Shown here piece by piece: positions 31,836-40,179 of a stretch of 64,000 bases of DNA. Origin of the DNA: Betaproteobacteria bacterium (GTDB lineage: Bacteria; Pseudomonadota; Gammaproteobacteria; Burkholderiales; Rhodocyclaceae); contig WQYQ01000002.1 of NCBI GenBank assembly GCA_009781175.1, positions 62,001 to 126,000 on the forward strand, written 5' to 3'. The number at the start of each line of letters is the position of its first letter. Position 1 is the first letter of the stretch. A model generated the notes under the pieces. The model was not told where the DNA came from. It saw only the letters and a program-made list of their open reading frames with translations, and searched no databases. Position numbers and translations under genes: made by a program.

Positions 31836-31860
31836 TCGCTTTTTGCCCGGACACACCGCC

Positions 31861-32754
31861 ATGACCCAGCCGCTTTACGAATCGACGATCCGCAGCCTGC
31901 CCTTGCTCGGCCGCGGGAAGGTGCGCGACATTTACGCGCTGGATGCAGAACGTCTGCTCATCGTCACCAGCGACCGGCTTTCGGCTTTCGACGTGGTGCT
32001 GCCCGACCCGATTCCGCGCAAGGGGCAAGTGCTCAGCGCGCTGGCGAACTTCTGGTTTGAACGTCTTGCGGGCGTCATCCCCAACCAACTCACCGGTATC
32101 GACCCGGAAAGCGTCGTTGCGCCCGATGAGCGCGACCAGGTGCATGGCCGCGCGCTGGTCGTCAAACGCCTCAAACCACTGCCGATCGAAGCCGTCGTGC
32201 GCGGCTACATCATCGGCGGCGGCTGGAAAGACTATCTCGCCACGGGCGCGGTGTGCGGCATCCGGCTGCCCGCGGGGCTGAAACAGGCGGCCAAGCTGGC
32301 CGAACCGCTGTTCACCCCTTCGACCAAAGCCGAACTTGGCACGCACGACGAAAATATCGATTTCGCCGCATGCGAACGCCTCGTCGGCGCCGCGCTTGCG
32401 GCGCAGGTCCGCGACACGGCGATCAAGCTTTATACGCAGGCGCGCGACTACGCCGCAGGCCGCGGCATCATCATCGCCGACACCAAGTTCGAGTTCGGTC
32501 TCGACGCCGCGGGTATATTGCATCTGATCGACGAAGCCCTCACGCCGGATTCCTCACGCTTCTGGCCCGCCGCCAGCTACCAGGAAGGCATCTCGCCTCC
32601 CTCTTTCGACAAACAATTCGTGCGCGACTATCTCGAAACGCTGGACTGGAACAAACAAGCGCCCGCACCGAAACTGCCCGCCGAAATCATCGCAAAAACC
32701 TCTGCGAAATACGTCGATGCGTATGAACGGCTGACAGGCAAGAAACTCGCCTGA
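31861..32754 (+). CDS. purC: Phosphoribosylaminoimidazole-succinocarboxamide synthase
   Basis: PurC joins aspartate to CAIR, making SAICAR in purine synthesis. The 297-residue length is that of the longer, SAICAR-synthase type found in many proteobacteria and yeast. Conserved segments are [12 protein letters not shown] (ATP-binding), [30 protein letters not shown] and [22 protein letters not shown] near the end. The start ATG 31861 ([10 protein letters not shown]) matches the family. A strong terminator follows. Confidence 0.96.
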   Translation: MTQPLYESTIRSLPLLGRGKVRDIYALDAERLLIVTSDRLSAFDVVLPDPIPRKGQVLSALANFWFERLAGVIPNQLTGIDPESVVAPDERDQVHGRALVVKRLKPLPIEAVVRGYIIGGGWKDYLATGAVCGIRLPAGLKQAAKLAEPLFTPSTKAELGTHDENIDFAACERLVGAALAAQVRDTAIKLYTQARDYAAGRGIIIADTKFEFGLDAAGILHLIDEALTPDSSRFWPAASYQEGISPPSFDKQFVRDYLETLDWNKQAPAPKLPAEIIAKTSAKYVDAYERLTGKKLA

Positions 32755-32778
32755 CCCCCAAAAAATCGCCCGGCACGC

Positions 32779-32809
32779 AACGCCCCAGCAATGGGGCGTT
32801 TCTTTTTTC
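32779..32809 (+). terminator. Intrinsic terminator after purC
   Basis: An 8-bp stem AACGCCCC / GGGGCGTT with a 6-nt loop is followed by TCTTTTTT, 25 nt beyond the purC stop. Confidence 0.9.
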
Positions 32810-32874
32810 ACGTGCAGAACTTCGCACCGCCACTGCGATCAAAAAGCTTGTTCATGTCATCGGGAGAGGTAATC

Positions 32875-33657
32875 ATGGACCAGCCGCTTTATCACGGTTT
32901 CGACGACACTCTGGCGCACTTCCGTTTCCAGCACGTAACGGCTTCGCGCCCTTTCATCTGGCTGTCCCGAGGGCTCTCGGACATGCGCGACAACCTGCCA
33001 GCCAGCCTTTCCTGGGGTATCTGTTTTGCGCTGCTTGGTTACTTCATCCTCGCCTACGCAGCCAATCGCCCCTATCTCTTCACCGCCGCCGTATCTGGGT
33101 TCTTTCTCGTCGGACCGCTTGCCGCGGCGGGGCTGTACGAAATCTCGCGCCGTCACGAAAAAGGCGAGCCGTGCACGCTCCAGGATTCGATCCGCGGCCT
33201 GGCCGGGCATGGCGACTCGCTGCTTTACTTCGGACTTTTTTTCGCCATCGTCATGATTTCCTGGGAGCGAATCTCCGCCATCCTGTTCGCGCTGTTTTAC
33301 ACCGGGCAGAGCCTCTCCATGTCGAACGTCTACCGCGAGATATTCACCTCCGGTAACTATGTTGATTTTGTCCTTGCCTACATGCTGATCGGCGGCGCTA
33401 TCGCGGCAGTCATTTATGCGCTGAGCGCAATCGCGCTGCCTCTAATGATGGACCAGGACACCGACATCATTACCGCCATGGTGGCCAGCACGCGCGCCGT
33501 CAGAGGCAACCTCATCCCAATGACGCTCTGGGCGGCAATGATCGTCATCCTCATCGCGATCGGATTCGCGACCTGGATGGTCGGACTCGCGCTCACACTT
33601 CCGCTGGCGGGCCACGCGACCTGGCACGCCTATCGTGACCTGATTCAACACGATTGA
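32875..33657 (+). CDS. DUF2189 family multi-pass membrane protein
   Basis: The 260-residue protein has about six hydrophobic segments (for example GICFALLGYFILAYAA, FTAAVSGFFLVGPLAAAGL, LIGGAIAAVIYALSAIALPL, AMIVILIAIGFATWMVGLALTL). The pattern FLVGPLAAAGLYEISRRHEKGE, with a small cytoplasmic loop, is typical of DUF2189 proteins. The start ATG 32875 follows GGGAGAGG. Function is unknown; homologues are sometimes near cytochrome oxidase genes, but here it stands between purC and a SPOR protein. Confidence 0.7.
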   Translation: MDQPLYHGFDDTLAHFRFQHVTASRPFIWLSRGLSDMRDNLPASLSWGICFALLGYFILAYAANRPYLFTAAVSGFFLVGPLAAAGLYEISRRHEKGEPCTLQDSIRGLAGHGDSLLYFGLFFAIVMISWERISAILFALFYTGQSLSMSNVYREIFTSGNYVDFVLAYMLIGGAIAAVIYALSAIALPLMMDQDTDIITAMVASTRAVRGNLIPMTLWAAMIVILIAIGFATWMVGLALTLPLAGHATWHAYRDLIQHD

Positions 33658-33822
33658 TCCCCGCACAGCATTCCACACAACGTGGGCGCCCGGCTGCCGC
33701 AATAGCAGACTGGCGCCCGCGGCGCATTAAACACACGTTGCGCCATCTCGGCCATCCACTCCCCTGTGGATTTGGACATCACCTGCTCCGCAATCGGCAC
33801 GCCTTTGCGATAAGCTAACGCC
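33658..33822. other. Intergenic region before the SPOR-domain gene
   Basis: The 165-bp spacer holds no recognised promoter. A minus-strand open frame (33645-33824) encoding a Cys-rich tail crosses it, but I treat it as chance. Confidence 0.3.
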
Positions 33823-34536
33823 ATGACAACCCTGCGTGTTCTCTTTGTCCTGCTCGTCATTGGCAACCTGTTTCTAGCCGCGGCCAATCTGGGTAATTTC
33901 TCACGCGTGCCGGGCGGAGAGCCGGAACGGCTGACAAGTCAGCTACGCCCGGAGAAACTCCGTCTCGTGCAGCCCCCCAAGGAATCGGGCGAAAGCAAAC
34001 CCGCAACGCCTGAACCCACCGTTAGCACACCGGAGCCGCAAGCCACCGCCTCACCTCCAGCAGCCTCCGCTTCTACCCCAAGTCTGGCATGCGTGCGCTG
34101 GACGGGTTTGACCTTGTTACAGGCCGATCAAGTCGTCCAAAAAGCCAAGGCGGGCGGCATGCGGGCCACGGTCGAAGCGACGGGAACGCCGACATCCTGG
34201 TGGATTTATTTACCGCCACAAGCAGACCGCGCCGGCGCGGAGAAGAAAGCCGAGGAATTACAGCGGTTAGGCGTGAAAGACTACTTCATCATCAATGAGT
34301 CGGGCCCAAACCAGAATTCGATCTCGCTCGGACTCTTCAAAAGCGAAGACGCCGCCAAACGCATGCTGGAGCAACTCCGCCGCCAAGGCGTGCAAAGCGC
34401 GCAAGTCGCCCCGCGCGGAGCAAACGGACTCAAGGTCGAAGTCAGCGGCCCGGCAAACCTGATCACTGATTTTTCCAGCACGACTTCCGCCCGCCTCGCC
34501 AATGCACAGCGCTCAAACTGTCCAGCAGGGGAATAA
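33823..34536 (+). CDS. SPOR-domain protein, membrane-anchored
   Basis: The 237-residue protein begins with one hydrophobic segment (LRVLFVLLVIGNLFLAAANL), then a Pro/Ser/Thr/Glu-rich linker (about 55-88), and a C-terminal region resembling a SPOR fold (GTPTSWWIYLPPQADRAGAEKKAEELQ and NSISLGLFKSEDAAKRMLEQL). SPOR domains bind denuded glycan strands at the septum. A role in cell-wall or division processes is inferred, and fits the neighbouring zapD. It is 3 nt upstream of coaE, so the two are cotranscribed. Confidence 0.7.
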   Translation: MTTLRVLFVLLVIGNLFLAAANLGNFSRVPGGEPERLTSQLRPEKLRLVQPPKESGESKPATPEPTVSTPEPQATASPPAASASTPSLACVRWTGLTLLQADQVVQKAKAGGMRATVEATGTPTSWWIYLPPQADRAGAEKKAEELQRLGVKDYFIINESGPNQNSISLGLFKSEDAAKRMLEQLRRQGVQSAQVAPRGANGLKVEVSGPANLITDFSSTTSARLANAQRSNCPAGE

Positions 34537-34539
34537 ACG

Positions 34540-35166
34540 ATGACTCAGCCGTTCGTGATCGGGCTCACGGGGGGAATCGGCAGCGGAAAAAGTGCGGTTG
34601 CACATTGCTTTGCCGCCCACGGCATAGAAATCGTCGATACCGACGCGCTCGCGCATGAACTAACGGGAGCCAAAGGCGCGGCGATGCCGGCGATTTGCGC
34701 GGCGTTTGGCCAACAAGTGATGTGCGCCGATGGCGCGCTCGACCGCGCCGCAATGCGGGAGATCGTTTTCAATGATGCAAGCGCGCGCGAACGCCTCGAA
34801 GCGATTCTGCACCCGATGATTCGCACCGAAAGCGTCGCACGTGTGCGCCAAGCAACAAGCCCTTACGTCATTCTGGCCGTGCCTTTGCTGATTGAAAGCG
34901 GCGCTTACCGGGCCCGCTGCGACCGTGTGCTCGTCATCGATTGCCCCGAAGCGCTCCAGGTGGAACGCGTGCGAATTCGCAGCGGACTCAGCGAATCTCA
35001 AACCCGGGCGATCATGGCGGCCCAGGCCAGCAGAGCCGACAGGCTCGCTGCGGCGGACGATGTGATCGACAATAGCCGCGATCTGGACGCCCTGACTGCG
35101 CAAGTTGCCGCATTGGATCGGCATTATCGCGCCATGGCATCGGGATTACCCGGCTCGCTCAAGTAA
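34540..35166 (+). CDS. coaE: Dephospho-CoA kinase
   Basis: CoaE phosphorylates dephospho-CoA in the last step of coenzyme A synthesis. The 208-residue P-loop kinase has GLTGGIGSGKS (P-loop at 11-18) and the conserved IVDTDALAHELT segment, with later VLVIDCPEALQVERVRIR. Length and motifs are standard. It is in a short operon with the SPOR-domain gene upstream and zapD, yacG downstream, a grouping often seen in proteobacteria. Confidence 0.95.
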   Translation: MTQPFVIGLTGGIGSGKSAVAHCFAAHGIEIVDTDALAHELTGAKGAAMPAICAAFGQQVMCADGALDRAAMREIVFNDASARERLEAILHPMIRTESVARVRQATSPYVILAVPLLIESGAYRARCDRVLVIDCPEALQVERVRIRSGLSESQTRAIMAAQASRADRLAAADDVIDNSRDLDALTAQVAALDRHYRAMASGLPGSLK

Positions 35167-35250
35167 TCCCTGTTATGATTTAAGGTAACTTCTCAACATT
35201 TGACGTTAAGTGCGTTGAATGACTTCCTCTCAGGCCGGAAACCAATCGCA

Positions 35251-36006
35251 GTGATCACATACGAATATCCGCTGAACGAGCGCATTCGAACGCTGCTTAG
35301 GCTGGAGGATCTGTTCGAAAAAACCCTGCACTTTTCGCGCGGAGCCGATGGCTACGAGCATCATGTTGCGCTAGTCACGCTGTTCGAGATTCTCGAGGTC
35401 GCCGGGCGTGCTGATTTGAAAGTCGACCTGGTGCAGGAGCTTGAGCGCCAGCGGCAGATTCTTATGTCCTATCGCAACAACCCCGACATCTCGGAGACCG
35501 CGCTCGCGGGAGCGTTGTACGAAATCGAACAGGCCAGTGCGGCATTGCTTTCCATGGCAGGCAAAATCGGCCAATACCTGCGTGAAAACGAATGGCTGAT
35601 GAACATCCGCAGTCGCGCGGCCATCCCCGGAGGCGTCTGCGAATTCGATCTGCCCTCGTACCATTTCTGGCTGCACCGCAGTCCTGAAGAACGCCAAGCC
35701 GATTTACACGGCTGGGCCGCCCCGATGATGCCGATCCGCGACGGGCTTACGATCGTTCTGCGTCTGTTGCGTGCCAGCGGCCATCCGGAACATCTGCTCG
35801 CCCGGCGCGGCCAGTATCAGATGATGATGGGAGGGCGCTCCGCGCAGATGCTGCGTCTGCAACTGCTGCGCAGCGAGACATCGATCCCCGAAATCAGCGC
35901 CAACAAATATGCGTTGAACATTCGCTTCCTCGGCACCGAGTGTGTAGCGCGGGCGCGCCAAGCGGAATCGGATGTCGCCTTTGAGCTAACTTTCTGTAAT
36001 CTCTGA
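35251..36006 (+). CDS. zapD: Cell division protein ZapD (DUF1342)
   Basis: ZapD bundles FtsZ filaments at the division site. The 251-residue protein starts VITYEYPLNERIRTLLRLE, the family N-terminus, so GTG 35251 is chosen. In-frame TTGs at 35200 and 35215 would add a non-conserved leader. Other conserved parts are IGQYLRENEW, IPGGVCEFDLPSYHFWLH and the C-terminal FLGTE segment. The position between coaE and yacG agrees with the family. Confidence 0.9.
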   Translation: MITYEYPLNERIRTLLRLEDLFEKTLHFSRGADGYEHHVALVTLFEILEVAGRADLKVDLVQELERQRQILMSYRNNPDISETALAGALYEIEQASAALLSMAGKIGQYLRENEWLMNIRSRAAIPGGVCEFDLPSYHFWLHRSPEERQADLHGWAAPMMPIRDGLTIVLRLLRASGHPEHLLARRGQYQMMMGGRSAQMLRLQLLRSETSIPEISANKYALNIRFLGTECVARARQAESDVAFELTFCNL

Positions 36007-36019
36007 TCGGCCCCCCTAA

Positions 36020-36217
36020 ATGACCAAGCCGGCCCGAAAAGTCCAGTGCCCGACTTGCGGAAAGCCTGTCGAATGGCGTCCCGAAAATCGGTTTCGCCCA
36101 TTTTGCAGCGAACGCTGCAAACAAATCGATCTGGGAGCATGGGCCTCCGAAACATACCGGATTCCCGGCGACACGCCGAGTCCCGACGATCCCGACGCAG
36201 AGCAACGCAAGCCGTAA
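36020..36217 (+). CDS. yacG: DNA gyrase inhibitor YacG, zinc-binding
   Basis: The 65-residue protein has four zinc-ligand cysteines: Cys10 and Cys13 in CPTCGK, and Cys29 and Cys33 in FCSERCK. The characteristic [15 protein letters not shown] segment follows. YacG binds GyrB and inhibits DNA gyrase. It is 13 nt downstream of zapD and ends the coaE operon. A weak inverted repeat with a T-run lies after the stop. Confidence 0.93.
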   Translation: MTKPARKVQCPTCGKPVEWRPENRFRPFCSERCKQIDLGAWASETYRIPGDTPSPDDPDAEQRKP

Positions 36218-36266
36218 CGCCTGCACCGCCAGCGCAACGCAACATGCAGGGTTTTTCTGGCGGCGC

Positions 36267-37202
36267 TTAGCTCCAGATGCCGCGAATCGCCGCCAAACCA
36301 TGAGCTCCCGCTTCACGCGCGCGGGGCAAATCGTCTGGACAGAGACCGCCGATCGCAAAAACCGGAATCGGCAGACCGGCGACACGTTCCGCGAAATGTT
36401 CCCATCCGAGCGCCGGGACGCCTGGATGACTGGCCGTTTCCGCAACGGGCCCCAGCAGCGCGTAATCCAGCTCAAGCGCAACGGCCCGCTCCAGTTCGGC
36501 ACGGCTATGGCACGAGGCCCCGACCCAGGCGAAACTCGGGCGGGAATCCAGCATCGCCAGCCGGGCGGAAGGCAGATGCAAACCATCGGCGCCAAGCTGG
36601 GTCGCGAGCGCGCTATCGCCATTGATTAGAGCAATCGCATTCGCGGCGCGGCAACGCTTGACAACCTCCTGGGTAAAGCTCAGCCGCTCGGCGGCATCGA
36701 GCCAGCCTTCACGAATTTGCACAAGCCGCAAGCCATGCGCGAGCGCCTGGTCCAAGACTGCAAGCTGCGCGGCCACGCCAAGCTCCGCCGCATGTGTAAC
36801 GGCCATGATGCGCGGCAAGCGCAGCGCCTTGAGCACCGGCGCATTGGCGGGAAGCATCGGGGAGACGCTGAGCTTGTCGGCCCGCTGCCAGAGAAGCGCG
36901 CTATGCACGTGATCGTTCGGCTCTCCCAGCCATTCGGTGACTTCGAAGAAATGCAAGCGCACATGCGCATGCTCATAGCGATGCGAGCGGACCAGCCACG
37001 GCGTGGCCTTCAATACAGTCAGCCCCAATTCTTCCTTCAATTCACGGACCAAAGCCTCACGCGGGGTTTCGCCGGGCTCGACTTTGCCACCCGGAAATTC
37101 CCAATAGCCAGGATAAAAGCTGCCTTCCGCCCGTCGGCCGAGCAGGAAACTGCCGTCGGGGCGTGTAATCACCGCGGCGGCGACATCGACTTCCTTAACC
37201 AT
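36267..37202 (-). CDS. Nudix hydrolase fused to a thiamine monophosphate synthase-like domain
   Basis: The 311-residue protein has two parts. Residues 1-130 form a MutT-type Nudix hydrolase with a complete Nudix box, from GGKVEPGETPREALVRELKEE (Gly about 38), preceded by YWEFPGGK; the family removes oxidised nucleotides such as 8-oxo-dGTP. Residues about 133-311 resemble a ThiE-type TIM barrel (LRLVQIREGW, LINGDSALATQLGADGLHL, ALGWEHFAERV, VFAIGGLCPDDL), but key thiamine-synthase residues are altered, so this part may not make thiamine phosphate. The fusion is known in several proteobacteria. The start ATG 37202 (MVKEVDVAAAVI) is the family start. Confidence 0.85.
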   Translation of the reverse strand: MVKEVDVAAAVITRPDGSFLLGRRAEGSFYPGYWEFPGGKVEPGETPREALVRELKEELGLTVLKATPWLVRSHRYEHAHVRLHFFEVTEWLGEPNDHVHSALLWQRADKLSVSPMLPANAPVLKALRLPRIMAVTHAAELGVAAQLAVLDQALAHGLRLVQIREGWLDAAERLSFTQEVVKRCRAANAIALINGDSALATQLGADGLHLPSARLAMLDSRPSFAWVGASCHSRAELERAVALELDYALLGPVAETASHPGVPALGWEHFAERVAGLPIPVFAIGGLCPDDLPRAREAGAHGLAAIRGIWS

Positions 37203-37225
37203 GCTGTATTTTTTCTCTTGAGAAA

Positions 37226-38098
37226 TTAAACGTTTCCCCGTCCGGCGAAGTCGCGCGCGAATTGCCAGGCCACGCGTCCGCTGCGCGAGCCGCGCATCAG
37301 CGCCCATTGCAGCGCATCGAGCCGCGTCGCTTCCGCCTCGATCAGCGCTGCGGATACATCGTATTGAGTGAGCCAGTGGTTGACGACGTGCAGATACTCT
37401 TCCTGGCTGAAGGGATAAAACGAAATCCACAGGCCGAAGCGTTCCGAAAGCGAAATCTTTTCCTCGACCGCCTCGCCGGGATGGATTTCGTCACCAATCT
37501 TCTGTGTTTGCAGATTCTCGGCGTGATACTCAGGCAAGAGATGGCGCCGATTGCTCGTTGCGTAGATGAGTAGATTTTCGGGCGCGGAGGACAGGCTGCC
37601 GTCGAGCACGCTTTTGAGCGCCTTGTAGCCGGGCTCGCTGTCTTCAAAGGAAAGATCGTCGCAGAACACGATGAAGCGCTCGGGGCGGCCGCTGACGAGA
37701 TCGACGATTTCCGGCAGGTAGAGCAGATCGGTCTTGTCGACCTCGATCACGCGCAAACCCTGCTCCGCGTATTCGGTCAGCATCGCTTTGACGAGCGAGC
37801 TTTTCCCGGTGCCGCGCGCGCCCGTCAACAATACGTTGTTCCCCCGTCCGCCATGCAGAAACTGGCGCGTATTCGCATCGCAACGCTGTTTCTGGTCTTC
37901 GACGTCTTTGAGATCGGAGAGGCGGATGCGGTGCGGCGCATGGATAGGTTCGAGCCAGGCACGCGCCTGGCGTGTGCGTAAACGGTAGGCGGGCGCAGAC
38001 CAGTCAACAGGCGGCGGAGCGGGAGGCAGACTGGCCTCGAAACGGGCCAGCACGGCCTCTGCGCGGGCGATCAATTGTTCAAGAGCGTCGGGATTCAT
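37226..38098 (-). CDS. DUF815 family AAA-type ATPase
   Basis: The 290-residue protein contains a P-loop GARGTGKS (93-100) and a Walker B region in FIVFCDDLSFE, with ATSNRRHLLPEY, typical of DUF815 AAA ATPases. The start is ATG 38098 (MNPDALEQL). The gene is next to the Nudix fusion on the same strand, a frequent pairing in betaproteobacteria. Its biological role is unknown. Confidence 0.85.
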   Translation of the reverse strand: MNPDALEQLIARAEAVLARFEASLPPAPPPVDWSAPAYRLRTRQARAWLEPIHAPHRIRLSDLKDVEDQKQRCDANTRQFLHGGRGNNVLLTGARGTGKSSLVKAMLTEYAEQGLRVIEVDKTDLLYLPEIVDLVSGRPERFIVFCDDLSFEDSEPGYKALKSVLDGSLSSAPENLLIYATSNRRHLLPEYHAENLQTQKIGDEIHPGEAVEEKISLSERFGLWISFYPFSQEEYLHVVNHWLTQYDVSAALIEAEATRLDALQWALMRGSRSGRVAWQFARDFAGRGNV

Positions 38099-38198
38099 CA
38101 GATGGGCAGCAAAATGACAGCAAGAAAGATCATGCATAAATTCGAAGGCGAGGCCGGTATACTGCGGCACGCCGAATTAACCGCAGTGTAGCCGATTG

Positions 38199-39413
38199 AT
38201 GCCGAGTCTCCGTTCCCTTGCATTTTGTTTATCTTCCCTCTTGCTTGCAGCCTGCGCCACGACACCGAACCCGCCGGCTGACTCTCGCCCGCCCAACTGC
38301 CCGGTTTGCCCTGGTGGCGAGAAGCCCGAGTCTGTACAACCGAAAATCGAGCCGATACAGCCCGCCGCATGGGAAGAGCTGACCGGCTGGCAGGAAGATA
38401 CACTCAGCGATGCCTGGGGCACTTTCCTCGCCTCTTGCCGCAGCCTCGCAAAATACCCGGAATGGAAGTCGGTCTGCGAAGCTGCGCGCGGACTCGGCAA
38501 CACGCCGGACAGCGAATCGATCCGCGCGTTTCTCCAGGCGGAAACCCAGGTCTGGCGGGTCACGAACCCGGATGGCAGCAAGGAAGGCTTGATTACCGGC
38601 TATTACGAACCCTTGATCAAAGGCAGCCGCACGCGCGGCAAGCAATTCGCGACGCCGGTCTACGCCGTGCCCGACGATCTGCTGGTCATCGATCTGAGCG
38701 AGCAGTACCCCGAACTCAAGGGCATGCGTCTGCGTGGCCGCCTCGAAGGGCGCAAGGTTTTGCCGTACTACTCGCGCGCGCAGATCGATGCGCGCGCCGA
38801 TAAGCTTGCGGACAAGGTGCTGCTCTGGGCAGCCGATCCGCTCGATTTCTTCTTCCTCCAGATTCAAGGCTCGGGCCAGGTGCAACTGGCGGACGGCAGC
38901 CGGGTGCGAATTGCCTATGCGGAACAGAATGGCCACCCCTACAAGGCTATCGGCCGCTGGCTGATCGACAACGGTGAGCTGAAGGCCGATCAGGCGGGCA
39001 TGGAGAATATCAAGGCTTGGGCGAGGAACAATCCGCAACGGCTCGACGAATTGCTCAACACCAACCCCAGTTACGTTTTCTTCAAAGAACAAGCGGCGAA
39101 TGGCAGCGGCCCGAACGGCGCGCTGGGCTTACCGCTGAACGCAGGCCGCTCGATTGCGGTCGACCCGCGCAGCCTCCCATTGGGAGCGCCGGTGTTTTTA
39201 AGCACGAGCTGGCCAAATACCGACAAGCCGCTGAACCGCCTTGTCGTGGCGCAAGACACGGGCGGCGCAATCAGGGGCGCGGTGCGCGCGGACTTTTACT
39301 GGGGCTTCGGCCCGGAAGCCGGCGCGCAAGCCGGCAAGATGCGCCAGCACGGCCGGATGTGGATGCTCTGGCCTAAAGGGGCGACGCCCCCTGGCGCGAA
39401 GGCGGACAGTTAA
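38199..39413 (+). CDS. mltA: Membrane-bound lytic murein transglycosylase A
   Basis: MltA cleaves the MurNAc-GlcNAc bond of peptidoglycan, producing 1,6-anhydro ends during cell-wall turnover. The 404-residue precursor has a lipoprotein signal with lipobox LLAAC at about 16-20, so it is probably anchored in the outer membrane. The MltA domain begins near GLITGYYEPLIKG, and the C-terminal 3D domain carries VVAQDTGGAIRGAVRADFYWG, with the three aspartates. The start ATG 38199 follows the in-frame TTG by one codon. Confidence 0.93.
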   Translation: MPSLRSLAFCLSSLLLAACATTPNPPADSRPPNCPVCPGGEKPESVQPKIEPIQPAAWEELTGWQEDTLSDAWGTFLASCRSLAKYPEWKSVCEAARGLGNTPDSESIRAFLQAETQVWRVTNPDGSKEGLITGYYEPLIKGSRTRGKQFATPVYAVPDDLLVIDLSEQYPELKGMRLRGRLEGRKVLPYYSRAQIDARADKLADKVLLWAADPLDFFFLQIQGSGQVQLADGSRVRIAYAEQNGHPYKAIGRWLIDNGELKADQAGMENIKAWARNNPQRLDELLNTNPSYVFFKEQAANGSGPNGALGLPLNAGRSIAVDPRSLPLGAPVFLSTSWPNTDKPLNRLVVAQDTGGAIRGAVRADFYWGFGPEAGAQAGKMRQHGRMWMLWPKGATPPGAKADS

Positions 39414-39420
39414 GACCGCC

Positions 39421-39480
39421 TAGAATCTGTGTTGCAAGAGGCTGTGAGCGGGATGAAGCGCAGCACAGTTTATTAGTGGA
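39421..39480. repeat. Possible degenerate remnant of the MITE-like repeat (copy D)
   Basis: The sequence between mltA and hpaR resembles the first 60-65 bases of the repeat family (GAATCTGT, then GCGGGATGAAGCGCAGCAC and AGTTTATTAGTG), with several substitutions and gaps. Only one end is present. The call is tentative. Confidence 0.35.
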
Positions 39481-39511
39481 GCGCTTTTCCAGTTACTGAT
39501 AGGAAGAGATT

Positions 39512-40042
39512 TCACTGAGCATGTGATTTTTCCTTCGCCTGTCTTGCACTCTTTTTCTTGTTCGTCATCAGCGAAGTGCTCGCTGCCGTATTGGGGAGTT
39601 CAACGTGCGCGACGAGTTGGCGCGGCTCGGCGACGAACTTGTCCAGAACGGCATACAATTCATCGACCAAATCCCGGCCGAATGCTTCCTCGATGATTTT
39701 GTACTGAGCTTCGACCAAGGGCAGGATTGCGGCGGCCATCTTTTCTCCGCGCGAACTCAACCGGACAATCACGCGCCGTTGGTCCTCCGGAACTCGGCTG
39801 CGAATCACCAAGCCCATGTCATCCATGCGCGCAAGCACCCCCGCCAGGCTGGGACTCAAAATCTGACAGATTTCACAGATCTCCCACGGCTCCAGGCGCT
39901 CACGGTCGCTCAAGGCACGCAAAATCCGCCATTGCTGCTCAGTCAGGCCAAAATGATTCAAAATTGGCCGAAAATGGCACATTAGCGATTCTCGGGCTTT
40001 GAGAAAGAATTGCGGCAGGTTACGGTAGGAAATGCCACTCAT
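39512..40042 (-). CDS. hpaR: HpaR-type MarR repressor of the homoprotocatechuate pathway
   Basis: The 176-residue protein is a MarR-family winged helix. The N-terminus FFLKARESLMCHFRPILNHFGLTEQQWRILRAL, read in parts, closely follows HpaR of E. coli (family pattern TEQQWRI). The recognition helix lies around LSPSLAGVLARMD and the wing around VPEDQRRVIVRLS. HpaR represses the meta-cleavage operon until its aromatic ligand (4-HPA or homoprotocatechuate) binds. The gene is divergent from hpaA with 137 bp between, where operators must lie. It has a basic C-terminal tail longer than usual. Confidence 0.88.
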   Translation of the reverse strand: MSGISYRNLPQFFLKARESLMCHFRPILNHFGLTEQQWRILRALSDRERLEPWEICEICQILSPSLAGVLARMDDMGLVIRSRVPEDQRRVIVRLSSRGEKMAAAILPLVEAQYKIIEEAFGRDLVDELYAVLDKFVAEPRQLVAHVELPNTAASTSLMTNKKKSARQAKEKSHAQ

Positions 40043-40179
40043 ATCGGGAAATGTTCTTTCGCTTGCTTGGAATGTATAGCGTTGGACAGACGATTCAAGC
40101 TACAGGCGGGACGATTATAGAGGCCATCGCATCTTGAGCAACTACTAATCGAAGCGCATGAGTGGCAGGGCGGGAAATC
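40043..40179. promoter_or_regulatory. hpaR-hpaA divergent promoter region
   Basis: This 137-bp spacer should contain promoters for both regulators. A TATAGA resembling a -10 box for hpaA lies near 40116, but no good -35 is paired. I found no clear MarR-type palindrome by eye. Confidence 0.4.

Noticed and set aside
31255-32523. 422-codon minus-strand open frame
   Set aside because: It covers the 3' end of the HD-GYP gene and most of purC in antisense. Both of those genes have strong motifs.
33645-33824. Small minus-strand frame ending in a Cys-rich tail (CYCGSRAPTLCGMLCGDQSC)
   Set aside because: It overlaps the end of the DUF2189 gene and shares its start (CATG) with the SPOR gene on the other strand. 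No ribosome-binding site or family was recognised; a chance frame is more likely, though the cysteines are notable.
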